From contig JADJBP010000008.1 in NCBI GenBank assembly GCA_016703625.1, positions 1-64,000 on the forward strand: a DNA stretch of 64,000 bases, in the 5' to 3' direction. The notes under the pieces were generated by a model, which had not been told where the DNA came from, made no database searches, and worked only from the letters and a program-made list of their open reading frames with translations. This DNA is from Chitinophagaceae bacterium (GTDB lineage Bacteria; Bacteroidota; Bacteroidia; Chitinophagales; Chitinophagaceae). Positions 9,097-18,960 of the stretch are shown in pieces (positions within the stretch are counted from its first letter, which is position 1; every line of letters starts with the position of its first letter). Position numbers and translations under genes: made by a program.

Positions 9097-9961
9097 ATGA
9101 TCATCCATTCAATTAAAAATATCATCATCAACGGTTCGGCTGATAAACCCATCAGCCTGGATATTTTTTGCCCGGGAATAATAAGCCTGCACCTGTTGTG
9201 ATGTATGCACACGGGTTCAATGGTTTTAAAGACTGGGGCAATTTTGACCTGGTAGCGGAAAAATTTGCCATGCATGGATTTGTATTTGTAAAATTTAATT
9301 TTTCGCACAATGGTACAAGCCCCGATAATCCTGAAGCATTTGTTGACCTGGAAGCTTTTGGCAATAATAATTATTCAAAACAACTGGAAGATCTGCGGCT
9401 TGTGACTGACTGGGTTTGTGATGCCGGGAATATTTATCAAGAATTCATTGATACAAACCAGTTAAGCCTGGTTGGTCATAGTATGGGTGGCGGTATTGCC
9501 ATTTTATTTGCGGCAAGGGATATACGTATAAAAAATTGATCACCTGGGCTTCCATCAGCGAATGCAAAACACCCTGGGGTTCATGGCCGGATTCAGTAAT
9601 GCAGGAATGGAAAGCAACCGGCGTTCAATACTATACCAATGGCCGCACCAGGCAGCAACTGCCACTGTATTACCAGCTGTATGAAGATTATGTTCAAAAC
9701 GAAGATCAATTCAATATTGAACATGCCATTAAAAGCCTGGATATCCCTATCCTGGTCTGTCATGGAACCCTGGATAATGCAGTACCATTTGAAAGTGCAC
9801 TTGCATTAAAACGTTGGCAACCCGATGCCACAGTATTTACTGTGGAAAGCGACCATGTATTCGGGAGAAGTCATCCATGGCATGATATTCTTCTGCCATC
9901 AGCCATGGAAGCTGTTGTTGAAGCAAGCCTGCAGTTTTTGAAAATGCAGGATATCAGTTGA
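9097..9961 (+). CDS. Alpha/beta hydrolase (two frame breaks)
   Basis: From ATG at 9097 the product begins MIIHSIKNIIINGSADKPIS and, after a break in TTTTTT at about 9164-9169, continues PVVMYAHGFNGFKDWGNFD. The nucleophile elbow is LVGHSMGGGIAI (Ser in G-H-S-M-G). A second break in AAAAAA near 9530-9535 leads to LITWASISECKTPWGSW and the acid-containing stretch LVCHGTLDNAVPFESAL, then the His in ESDHVFGRSHPW. Both breaks are in six-base homopolymers, so a single intact gene of about 288 codons is likely. It belongs to the serine hydrolase/dienelactone-like group; substrate unknown. Confidence 0.75.
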
Positions 9962-10082
9962 AGTAAATGTAATTGTAATGGTTTATTTCAATTTATGCCG
10001 TTATCAAAGGTTACATGCATAACAGGTTTATCAGTGAACTGGTATTTGATTCGTCTTTTGCGCTTTACCCAAACAGCCTAAC

Positions 10083-11480
10083 TTAAAAAAAAGTTTTCAA
10101 AAATCCGGCTGTGTTTCCATACATGAACCGGTCAATGATCTCTTCAGCATCGAGCTGTTTGTTTTCCGGTAAACCAATCTTTTTTTGTGCAAGAAAATTA
10201 CCGGCCAACACAACCAGTTCTTTGGCCAACGGCTCAAAATCTTCTGCAGTCAGTACGCCGGGAAAAGGATTGATACTACCATCGAAATCGCTGCCGATCG
10301 CTGTTGTGCCCCAGGCAAATGCCCCATGTTGATCAAGCAACAGGGCAATATGCTGTAATTGGTTCCAGATGATCTTTTGCAGAGCGCTGTATGGGTGTTT
10401 CACCGGGCAAAACAGGGAGGTTTTTGTTTCAGTTTATCAAGGTCAGACTGGATACAGATGTCCATTTGCATTGCAAATAACCCGCCGGATGCTGCTATGG
10501 CAATGATCTCTTCATCAAAAAAATTGATATCTGCGGTATTGAAAATATTGTAACAGCCATTGTTGATACGCACTCCGTTGTATGACAGCCCGGTCACTGA
10601 TCCATGGCTAACGATAATGGGTATCTGCCTGTTGCTGTAATCGCTTTTCGCACCGCAGGTATTGTTGACGGGCCAGCACCATATGTTTAAGATCGATGAA
10701 TATACTTCTCCCGGTATTGTTATCGAGCAGCGCATGAATTACCTTTTCCCCCATTTTGAAAATCCCGGCATCAATATTCTTTTCCTGGTTCACCAGTTTA
10801 CCGAGGCGCTGAAGGCTCCTGGCATGGCCGCATAGATCATTGTTGAAATTATGTGCCAACCCGATGAATAGGGGCGCATACTGCCATTGCTTAACTTTCT
10901 GAATGTTGCCGAGTATCTCCTTTTCATCAGGCGCAACACCAAAATCACCGAGCCCGCAATTGAATACATGTGCCCCTTCGATGGTAATGATCACTGCAAT
11001 GGTATTTTCCATGGCAATCACCCTTCCACTTCCTGCCAGTTTGCGGTTAATTGCCAATGGTATGATTCATCCCGTATGATTTGATGTTGCCTGTTGTTTA
11101 AAACAAATTCATATTCCTGCCGCAGGTCCTGGAAATAATTTGTATGCTTTTGCAAATGCCTGATGCGATGGTAACCGATCTCAATGCCCCAATCGGCAAG
11201 AAAAGCCGCCAGCGGCGGGGTTACATTGGGATTGATGAAAAATCCTTTTTCAAACGGGTATAAAGACAGCGAAATGATCCTGGCTTTCCCCTTTGTCATA
11301 CTGCTGAAATTTGCCTGCGAAAATTTACTGATCCCGGTTAGCCTGTGAATTTTTTTAGTGACCGCTGAAGGAGGTTTCCGGAACCACATGTCATGCTTCC
11401 GGTTTGTGCGTTTATCAAACTGTGCCCAAGGTTTTCAGGTTTGGGTGACAGTGAATATCGGCATACCGGAAATTTTCCAT
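10083..11480 (-). pseudogene. M19-type (renal/membrane) dipeptidase, multiply frameshifted
   Basis: Starting at 11480 (MENFRYADIHCHPNLKTLG, with the metal-binding D-x-H-x-H), at least four frame changes (near 11420, 11045, 10680 and 10402) are needed to read through. In order the pieces give YPFEKGFFINPNVTP, VIITIEGAHVFNCGLGDFGV, IFIDLKHMVLARQQYL, IPIIVSHGSVTGLSYNG and TTAIGSDFDGSINPFPG. The Glu-containing IEGAHVFN, the DLKHM and SHGS blocks and GSDFDG are characteristic of zinc dipeptidases of family M19. Total about 465 residues, close to family size. The density of breaks exceeds that of neighbouring genes, so real inactivation is possible, though sequencing error fits too. Confidence 0.65.
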
Positions 11481-11503
11481 GCAGGTTCTGTGGTTTTAAC
11501 GGT

Positions 11504-12625
11504 TTACATATCTTCTTCCAGTATATCCTGCCACCGGCCATTTGTTTTGATCAGCTTATAATGGTTCACCAGGGTGGTTACAAACGGGTATGACCTGTAG
11601 GGCAAACCGGATTGCAGGCAGTACGAATGTATGGTATCCGTAACTTCTTTCGCATACACGTGGCTGATATTGGGAAATAAATGATGGGCTATATGATAAT
11701 TGCAGTTGGCCATGATGTGCCGCGTGATCCAGTTGGAGGTGACCACATCATTGGTCGTATTCAACTGGTGCATCAGCCAACTCTGTTCCAGTTTCATGTC
11801 GGCATTCACTACGGGAAACCGGTTACTGGTATTAACATGCGGCGGCAACAGCACAGACAAAGCAAAAAATCCTGCACTCAGCAGCATGATGAATAATGCC
11901 AGGGCTGCCTGCCACCAGGAAAAATCCGATACCAGGGCAGGTACCACCACCAGGTAAAAAACAAAGAATAATTTGAAAAAGAAAAGTTTTGCATATTCCT
12001 TACCGGGCGGATCCCCGAGTTTTCTTACTATCATTTTCGGGTTAAAGAAATCTTTAAAATCCCGTATCAAAAACCAGTTTGTGATGAACAAGGGATAAAG
12101 GAAAATGAGCAGGTGCTGGTAATGCCTTACCTGTTTTTCAGGATCGTGCGGATGCACTTTTAAGAACTGGCTTTTTTCAATATCACTGTCCCAGCCCACC
12201 ACATTGGTATAATTATGGTGCAGGGTTACATGCCGCCTGTACCACATAAAGCTGTTGGCGCCGATGAGATCAAATAATAACAGGTACCGCCGGTTATTAT
12301 TTTTACTCCTGAATAAAGTATTGTGAGATGCTTCATGTATAAGGTTCAGGAATATGAGTACAACCATAATGCCCAGGAAAACATAAGCCAGGCAGAATAA
12401 TATATAGCTTGTTTGAAAGAGCGCCAGGGTGTAGATCCCAAAATATAAAGCAGGTAGAATAAATGCCCTGGTGCGCATGGAACTGATCCTCGATGCAGGC
12501 AAAGTCTTCATTACTTCGTTTACCCGTTCTTTGAGTGCCCTAAAATGGCCGTCGGATTCAGGATTTTTAACAAAACGCGGGATCTGGTGATTGGCTAATG
12601 ACATCATAATATTTAATTCAGACAT
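11504..12625 (-). CDS. Membrane fatty acid desaturase
   Basis: A 373-residue di-iron enzyme of the cytoplasmic membrane that introduces a double bond into acyl chains. The three histidine boxes are present: HEASH at 97-101, HVTLHH at 132-137 and HIAHH at 311-315, separated by hydrophobic membrane segments (about 55-95 and 175-260). Box order and spacing fit the FA_desaturase family; whether it is an acyl-lipid or acyl-CoA desaturase cannot be told. It lies 23 bases after the start of the broken dipeptidase gene in the same direction, so co-transcription is possible. It could serve membrane fluidity control. Confidence 0.92.
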   Translation of the reverse strand: MSELNIMMSLANHQIPRFVKNPESDGHFRALKERVNEVMKTLPASRISSMRTRAFILPALYFGIYTLALFQTSYILFCLAYVFLGIMVVLIFLNLIHEASHNTLFRSKNNNRRYLLLFDLIGANSFMWYRRHVTLHHNYTNVVGWDSDIEKSQFLKVHPHDPEKQVRHYQHLLIFLYPLFITNWFLIRDFKDFFNPKMIVRKLGDPPGKEYAKLFFFKLFFVFYLVVVPALVSDFSWWQAALALFIMLLSAGFFALSVLLPPHVNTSNRFPVVNADMKLEQSWLMHQLNTTNDVVTSNWITRHIMANCNYHIAHHLFPNISHVYAKEVTDTIHSYCLQSGLPYRSYPFVTTLVNHYKLIKTNGRWQDILEEDM

Positions 12626-12698
12626 CGTAAAACAAAACTGGTACTCCGGGAAGTAAATTACTCTTTATTTTAAAAAGAAATATAATCATTTTACCGGT

Positions 12699-13673
12699 TC
12701 AGCTTTTTACAAACGCATCCAGCCAGCCCATCAGTTCCACTCCTTCTTCACCACTACATGGATTTTCTGCTTCTCCCGAAAAATATTGTACAACTTTTCC
12801 GATCATCGGTTGCTGTACATGTTGCAATGGATCAAAATGAAGGGTAGTTGTTTTATCGTTTATACAAAATTCTACGTCAGTGCTGCCGAAGAAACTAAAG
12901 GAAATCGTACCGTTTTCTCCAAAAATTTCACACCGGTCAATGGATCCGGGAGCATTAAAACACCAGTTTCCGCTGAATACGATGCCGTTTGCAAAAAGAA
13001 TATTACCTGCAACCATATCATCGGCTGCATAACTGCCGGCCTGGTTGGTAGCAATGCCGGTTATTTTTAATGCCGGGCCAAAGAAATGATACATGATATC
13101 GAGCTGGTGCGGCGCCAGGTCGTGAAAAAGCCCACCACCTGAAATAGCAGGATTTACACGCCAGGCTGTTTTTTCACCGGCAAGTTCTGATTCAGTTAAT
13201 AAAGGTTTGGTTAAGATCAGCCGAACAAACCTAGTCTCCCCAATGGCATTTTCTTCAATTAATTTTTTTATTGTCTTAAAAAGCGGCCATTCCCTGCGAT
13301 AATGTGCAACTACCAGTTTACTATTTTTCTTTGCAGCTTCATCCGCCATTTTTTTTGCAGATGGGTAATCAAGTGCCATGGGTTTTTCTACATAAACGTG
13401 CTTGCCTGCACGCAATGCAGCTATGGCATAATCCGCATGGGATGATGGTGGTGTTGCGATATATACCGCATTTACATCCGGGTCGTTGATGAGTTTGCCG
13501 GCATCATCATACCAGCGTGGTACCTGGTGCCGTTGTGCATAATCCTTCGCTTTACCGGCATTGCGGCGCATAACGGCTACCAGCGAAGAGTTCGGGACTT
13601 TATTAAAGGCGGGGCCGCTTTTAATTTCGGTAACATCGCCGCAGCCAATGATGCCCCAATTGATGATAGCCAT
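12699..13673 (-). CDS. Gfo/Idh/MocA-family oxidoreductase
   Basis: NAD(P)-dependent dehydrogenase-like protein. The start at 13673 (MAIINWGIIGCGDVTEIK) is chosen because the nucleotide-binding GxGxxx motif (GIIGCGDV) then begins at residue 7, as usual in the family; the frame is open upstream but without homologous content. The motif VYVEKPMALDYPSAKKMADE contains the catalytic Lys of EKP. The C-terminal part has GGGLFHDLAPHQLDIMYHFFG, where His and Asp belong to the substrate domain. Length about 324 residues, normal. Substrates are sugars, inositols or similar polyols; the exact one is unknown. Confidence 0.88.
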   Translation of the reverse strand: MAIINWGIIGCGDVTEIKSGPAFNKVPNSSLVAVMRRNAGKAKDYAQRHQVPRWYDDAGKLINDPDVNAVYIATPPSSHADYAIAALRAGKHVYVEKPMALDYPSAKKMADEAAKKNSKLVVAHYRREWPLFKTIKKLIEENAIGETRFVRLILTKPLLTESELAGEKTAWRVNPAISGGGLFHDLAPHQLDIMYHFFGPALKITGIATNQAGSYAADDMVAGNILFANGIVFSGNWCFNAPGSIDRCEIFGENGTISFSFFGSTDVEFCINDKTTTLHFDPLQHVQQPMIGKVVQYFSGEAENPCSGEEGVELMGWLDAFVKS

Positions 13674-13766
13674 GTGCCGTTTGTATTGGTAAAATAATTT
13701 CGACCAGGGAAAAGGAAAAGAGGAATGCCACAAGATGCTTTGATCATGATAAATCTTTCCCTGTTA

Positions 13767-15494
13767 TTATTTCAATCTTTCCCTAATATCCAAATGATAT
13801 TTTCTTGCATGATCCTTTGCCACATCATACCCTGCATCTGCATGACGTATCACGCCCATGCCGGGATCGTTACGCAGCACCCGGCTCAGTCTTGCAGCCG
13901 CTTCATCAGTGCCATCGGCAACGATCACCATACCGGCATGTATGCTGTAACCCATGCCCACACCGCCTCCGTGGTGCAGGCTTACCCAACTGGCACCGCC
14001 GGCAGTGTTTACCAATGCATTAAGAATGGGCCAGTCTGCAACGGCATCACTGCCATCGAGCATGGCTTCGGTCTCACGGTTAGGGCTGGCAACAGAGCCG
14101 GTATCCAAATGATCGCGGCCAATTACAATGGGTGCTTTTACTTTTCCGGTACGTACCAGTTCATTAAATGCAATCCCTGCTTTTTCACGGTCGCCCTGCC
14201 CTATCCAGCAAATGCGGGCAGGTAATCCCTGGAATGCAATTTTTTCCTGCGCCAGTTTAAACCAGCGTAGCAAACTTGCATTATCCGCAAAGAGTTCCAT
14301 CATCACCCGGTCGGTAACAGCAATGTCTTCAGGATCACCGCTGAGTGCTGCCCACCGGAACGGGCCCTTGCCTTCGCAAAAAAGCGGGCGGATGTATGCG
14401 GGAACGAAGCCGGGGAACAGAACACCCCCTCCGCCAGCCAGCGGATGAACTTTGGACTCTGCTAACTTAAGCTTATTTTTTTCTTCATACTCTAAAGCTC
14501 TTGCACGGATGTTGTTTCCGTAATCGAAAGTGATAGCGCCTTTGTGCATTAACTGCAACATAAGCTTTACATGCAGGTACATGCTTTCATAACTGAGTTC
14601 AATATAATGATCCGGGTTTTGTTCACGCAACACATTGGCTTCTTCATTACTGAGTGTATGCGGTATATAACCGATCAGCGGGTCGTGTGCACTGGTCTGG
14701 TCGGTTAAGGTATCCGGGATGATATCACGTTGTATCAGCCTGTTCAGCAGGTGCACAGCATTGCAGAGCACGCCGATACTTTTTGCCGTACCTTCCTTAC
14801 GGTAATGCATGGCTGCATTAATGGCTTCATCAATATTGGTATATTTTTCATCCAGGTATTTTGTTTCAATGCGCTTATCGATACGCCATTCTTCCACTTC
14901 GGCCACCAGGGCAACACCTTCGTTCATGGTGATGGCCAATGGCTGTGCACCGCCCATGCCCCGAGTCCTGCAGTTACATTCAGGGTATTTTTTAACGACC
15001 CGCCAAAATCCTTATTGGCAATGGCAGCATAGGTTTCATAAGTACCCTGCACGATACCCTGGCTTCCAATATAGATCCAGCTTCCGGCTGTCATCTGGCC
15101 ATACATCATCAGGCCTTTTTTTTCCAGTTCATCAAAATGTTCCCAGGTTGCCCATTTGGGTACGAGTTGTGAATTGCTGATCAATACCCTGGGTGCATCT
15201 TTATGCGTTTTAAGCATGGCTACAGGTTTGCCACTCTGAACCAGCAGGGTTTCATCCTCATTCAGTTCTTTCAGCGCTTTTATGATCAGGTCCAGACTTT
15301 CAAAATTGCGGGCAGCTTTACCGCGGCCGCCATAAACGATCAGTTCTTCCGGGACGTTCCGCCACTTCAGGATCGAGGTTGTTTAAAAGCATCCGCAGGG
15401 CCGCTTCCTGTACCCAGCCTTTACACGTAATTTTGCTGCCTGTTGGCGTTTTGTATTTAACAGCATCGTATTTTTTTGTTGTTACCGTTGACAT
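13767..15494 (-). CDS. hutU: Urocanate hydratase (frame breaks)
   Basis: Second enzyme of histidine degradation, converting urocanate to 4-imidazolone-5-propionate with tightly bound NAD+. From ATG at 15494 the product begins MSTVTTKKYDAVKYKTPTGS, with a break near 15355-15365 (then IVYGGRGKAARNFESL) and another near 14945-14957 at a G/C run (NVTAGLGGMGGAQPLAIT). The stretches MMYGQMTAGSWIYIGSQGIV, GHPIV-equivalent VIGRDHLDTGSVASPNRE, and VSLHHGGGVGMGYSIHAG are typical of urocanase. Rebuilt length is about 575 residues, normal. hutH is 1 kb away on the same strand, with deoD on the opposite strand between them. Both breaks are probably sequence errors. Confidence 0.93.
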
Positions 15495-15613
15495 ATAATT
15501 TAATTTTAGCCGGGAAGTCGGAAAGACGTTTATCCATTAAACGTCTAATGGGTATACCAGCTGTATTTTAATCGTTTTTATTGTTTTCTGTTTTTATAAT
15601 TATGTGTTTATTA

Positions 15614-15641
15614 TTGTTGCGTTATTGAATTCATATATTTG
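15614..15641 (+). promoter_or_regulatory. Bacteroidota-type promoter upstream of deoD
   Basis: TTG at 15614-15616 and TATATTTG at 15634-15641, 17 bases apart, match the consensus well. Transcription would begin near 15648 and leave a leader of about 125 bases before the deoD ATG at 15773. Confidence 0.6.
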
Positions 15642-15772
15642 CAGAAAGTTTCCAGATCTATTGATAACAAAGATTGAGTTACAAAAATAACTATTCAACA
15701 GTATTTATTTTCAAATTAATGGTTTTAGCCATTGGTTATATTAAATATCATCATTTTCGGTAAAATAAAATT

Positions 15773-16495
15773 ATGAGTCTTCATATCAGTGCCCAGAAAG
15801 GCGAAATTGCTACAATCGTATTACTTGCCGGAGATCCTTTGCGTGCCCAACATATTGCCGGTAATATGCTGCAGGATGTGAAACTGGTAAGCAGTACCCG
15901 GAATGCATTTTATTTTACAGGAAGTTATAAAGGCGTTCCGGTTACGGTTGGCGCCAGTGGTATGGGCTGCCCTTCCATTGGAATTTACTCGTACGAACTT
16001 TTTAACGAATACGGTGTGGAATGCATCATCCGTATTGGTACGGCCGGCGCTTATGCCGACACTACAAAACTCTATGATGTGATCAATACAGATAAAGCGT
16101 ATAGTGAATCAACCTATGCACGTGAAGCTTTTGGTATTGAAGATGACCATATACCGCACCAGGGCATTGCTTATGATATCATCAATAAAACTGCTGAAAA
16201 ACTGAACATGCCGGTCACTGCATCCAACATTCATTCGAGCGATGTTTTTTACAGGACTAAAAAAGGCACTCCTCCTGTTGCAGCTAAAAACAATTGTGTT
16301 TGTGTAGAAATGGAAGCCTTTGCCTTATTTGCCAATGCCCAAAACCTGGGTAAAATGGCTGCAACGATAGTGACCATTTCTGATATCATTCCCACACATG
16401 AGAGCATGTCGGCCGATCAACGGCAAAGTTCATTAGACAATATGACCAAACTGGCTTTGGAGTCGGTACTGGCAATACATGCGAAGATCGCGTAA
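15773..16495 (+). CDS. deoD: DeoD-type purine nucleoside phosphorylase
   Basis: Phosphorolysis of purine nucleosides to free base and (deoxy)ribose-1-phosphate, for purine salvage in the cytosol. 240 residues, the normal size for the hexameric family. Signature regions are VLLAGDPLRAQHIA (phosphate-binding Arg), GMGCPSIGIYSYELF, IIRIGTAGAY, and VEMEAFALFANA (the E-M-E that holds the ribose), plus TISDIIPTHE with the catalytic Asp near the base. DeoD rather than uridine phosphorylase is favoured by VEMEAF and SDIIPTHE, but the call within the PNP/UDP family rests on motifs only. It has its own promoter and lies between hutU and hutH on the opposite strand. Confidence 0.88.
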   Translation: MSLHISAQKGEIATIVLLAGDPLRAQHIAGNMLQDVKLVSSTRNAFYFTGSYKGVPVTVGASGMGCPSIGIYSYELFNEYGVECIIRIGTAGAYADTTKLYDVINTDKAYSESTYAREAFGIEDDHIPHQGIAYDIINKTAEKLNMPVTASNIHSSDVFYRTKKGTPPVAAKNNCVCVEMEAFALFANAQNLGKMAATIVTISDIIPTHESMSADQRQSSLDNMTKLALESVLAIHAKIA

Positions 16496-16570
16496 TTTTT
16501 TTTTGCCGGAAAGTCGGGATGACGAAATTAAAACGTCTTATCATTTTCCTCGCAGAGTGGTGCTCACCGG

Positions 16571-18061
16571 CTATATTTCTTTCTTTAAAAACTCCACGGA
16601 CTGTAACATATCATCATGTAAAATCCTGTCGGCTTCATTAAAGCTTACTGTTTTACGAAAAGCACTTACAATTTCTTCCAGTTCTGCAGAGGTTTTCAAA
16701 GGCCTGCGGAATTCAAGTGCCTGCACAGCCGTTAATAATTCAATAGCCAGCACTTTTTCTACATTGTCCACTACCCTTTTACATTGGGTGGCTGCATTGG
16801 CGCCCATACTCACATGATCTTCCTGGTTATTGCTCGACGGTATGGAATCAACAGAAGAAGGCGTACACAATTGTTTGTTCTCACTTACAATGCCGGCGGC
16901 AGTGTATTGCGGTATCATCAGCCCGGAGTTTAAACCCGGGTTTGAAACCAAAAATGCCGGCAGTCCTCTTTGGCCACTGATGAGCTGGTAAGTTCTTCTT
17001 TCTGAAATACTGGCCAGTTCACTCATGGCGATGGCCAAAAAATCAAGTGTAATGGCCAGTGGCTGACCATGAAAATTTCCGCCACTTACGATCAGGTCTT
17101 CATCCGGAAAAATATTTGGGTTATCGGTAACTGAATTGACCTCTTTAATGAAAACACTGCATATATAATCAAAGCTGTCTTTGGTGGCACCATGTACCTG
17201 CGGTATACAACGGAAAGAATACGGATCCTGTACCTGCGTTTTTTTTGCAGCTGCCATTTCACTGCCAGCCAGTAGCCGGCGCATCGTTGCTGCTGTTGTT
17301 ACCTGGCCGTTGTGAGAACGTATGGCGTGTATGTTTTCATGCAGCGGTTCAGTAGTACAGCCAAAAGCATCAAAGCTGATGGCGGCGATCCTGTTTGCCC
17401 ATTGAATCAAACGGTCGCATTGAACGAGGCTGTGCAAACCATAAGCGCTCATGAATTGCGTACCGTTGATCAGGGCCAGGCCTTCTTTACTTTTGAGTTC
17501 GATCGGTTTCCAGTCAAATTTTTTCAGCGCATCAGCAGCCGGCATTTTTATTCCGCCGTGATACACTTCGCCCAAACCGATCAGTGGTAAACTTAAATGG
17601 CTGAGTGGCGCCAGGTCGCCCGAAGCGCCCAATGAGCCCTGCGTATAAATAACCGGCAGTACATCATTGTTGTACATATCCACCAGGCGTTCAACGGTAG
17701 CCGTTTGTACACCCGAGTATCCATAGCTGAGTGATTTTATTTTAAAAGCGATCATCAGCTTTACTATTGCAGCAGGCACTTCTTCTCCCATTCCGCAGGC
17801 ATGCGATTTGATCAGGTTGCGCTGCAGTTCCTGTAATTGGGATTTATCGATCTGTACATGCTGTAAAAACCCAAATCCCGTATTGATACCATAAAAAAGG
17901 GCATCGCTGCTGTCCATTTTCTCATCCAGGTATTTGCGGCATTTGCTGATGCGTTCGAGTGCCTCGGCAGCAATGGAAACAGGTTGCTGCAGTGCCAGTA
18001 AGTTTTTTACCTGCAGAAAATCAGTTGGTTCTTTATCCAGCGGAAAATGATCATTATTCAT
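16571..18061 (-). CDS. hutH: Histidine ammonia-lyase
   Basis: First enzyme of histidine catabolism: L-histidine to trans-urocanate plus ammonia. The MIO cofactor arises from Ala-Ser-Gly in GSLGASGDLAPLSHL (residues about 146-148 from the chosen start). Other family marks are YGINTGFG near the N-terminus, GNFHGQPLAITLDF, and QEDHVSMGANAATQ. The start at 18061 (MNNDHFPLDKEPTDF) is preferred to the longer 18118 start because it gives 496 residues and drops an atypical leader; this is not certain. It works with hutU at 13767-15494. hutI and hutG are not in the window. Divergent from the PrsW-like gene. Confidence 0.95.
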   Translation of the reverse strand: MNNDHFPLDKEPTDFLQVKNLLALQQPVSIAAEALERISKCRKYLDEKMDSSDALFYGINTGFGFLQHVQIDKSQLQELQRNLIKSHACGMGEEVPAAIVKLMIAFKIKSLSYGYSGVQTATVERLVDMYNNDVLPVIYTQGSLGASGDLAPLSHLSLPLIGLGEVYHGGIKMPAADALKKFDWKPIELKSKEGLALINGTQFMSAYGLHSLVQCDRLIQWANRIAAISFDAFGCTTEPLHENIHAIRSHNGQVTTAATMRRLLAGSEMAAAKKTQVQDPYSFRCIPQVHGATKDSFDYICSVFIKEVNSVTDNPNIFPDEDLIVSGGNFHGQPLAITLDFLAIAMSELASISERRTYQLISGQRGLPAFLVSNPGLNSGLMIPQYTAAGIVSENKQLCTPSSVDSIPSSNNQEDHVSMGANAATQCKRVVDNVEKVLAIELLTAVQALEFRRPLKTSAELEEIVSAFRKTVSFNEADRILHDDMLQSVEFLKKEI

Positions 18062-18233
18062 TAACAAGATTGATTGGTTTTGGTAATCGTTAATATATAC
18101 CTGTACTGTAAAATGCATATGGTATATTCATCAAAAATACATACCTGCCTCTCGGAAATAAAGCAATTATTTTTTCTATCCATTGAGCGAAGTAGTAACT
18201 TGGTCAAAAGTAACACAAAAACCGCTTTCCAAT

Positions 18234-18950
18234 ATGGGATTATTAGCCCTTGCCATTGCACCCGGTATTGCGATCTGCATTTTTATTTATGTAAAAGATA
18301 AATACAATAAAGAACCCCTTGGGTTGCTGGTATTCAGTTTTATCCTGGGCATGGCAGCCATTATTCCGGCCATTATCATTCAGCTTGCTTTAACCCGGCC
18401 TGTAGAAAAAATGATGGGCGAAGGGTTATTTTATACCGCAGTTTATTCATTTATCATTGTGGCGCTGAGCGAAGAGATCAGTAAATATGTAATGGTGCGG
18501 TATTTTGCTTACCGGCGAAAAGCATTTGATGATCCTTTTGATGGGATCATATACGCTATCATGGTAGGAATGGGTTTTGCAACGCTGGAGAATATCGGTT
18601 ATGTGTACCAGCATGGTTTTTTAACCGGTATTACCAGGATGTTTTTATCCGTACCTGCCCATGCAACTTTTGCGGTACTGATGGGATACCATATTGGACT
18701 TGCAAAATTTGATCCGGCGAATCGTAAAAAATACCTGGTGCTGGCTGTTTTCTGGCCGGTATTTTTTCACGGCACATTCGATTTCTTTTTGTTCCTGGGC
18801 AAAACCTGGCTGCATTTTGGCGGGGCCGTTGTTTCTTTTATAGTGGCAGTGCGACTTTCATTAAAGCTGATACGCCGTAAACAGGAAATATCAAGGAACC
18901 ACCATGAGGGTATAGATACTATTACCGGCAATCATCATTCAGTTTTTTAA
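18234..18950 (+). CDS. PrsW-family glutamic-type intramembrane protease
   Basis: Polytopic membrane protein of 238 residues with about seven hydrophobic helices. Family motifs are complete: ALSEEISKYVMVRY (catalytic Glu-Glu), TLENIGYVYQHG (E-N-x-x-Y), VPAHATFAVLMGYHIG (His) and FFHGTFDFFLFLG (H-x-x-x-D). Such proteases cleave membrane anti-sigma factors in Bacillus (PrsW/RsiW) and belong to the CPBP superfamily; the substrate here is unknown and no sigma/anti-sigma pair lies nearby. ATG at 18234 is chosen; an upstream TTG at 18183 is in frame but would add a non-hydrophobic leader. Divergent from hutH. Confidence 0.87.
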   Translation: MGLLALAIAPGIAICIFIYVKDKYNKEPLGLLVFSFILGMAAIIPAIIIQLALTRPVEKMMGEGLFYTAVYSFIIVALSEEISKYVMVRYFAYRRKAFDDPFDGIIYAIMVGMGFATLENIGYVYQHGFLTGITRMFLSVPAHATFAVLMGYHIGLAKFDPANRKKYLVLAVFWPVFFHGTFDFFLFLGKTWLHFGGAVVSFIVAVRLSLKLIRRKQEISRNHHEGIDTITGNHHSVF

Positions 18951-18960
18951 ATAAAAAATC

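Noticed and set aside
13673..13733. Upstream start for the Gfo/Idh/MocA gene
   Set aside because: The extra 20 residues have no family likeness and would push the NAD-binding motif away from the N-terminus.
18061..18118. Upstream start for hutH
   Set aside because: The extra 19 residues are unlike family N-termini; kept as uncertain.
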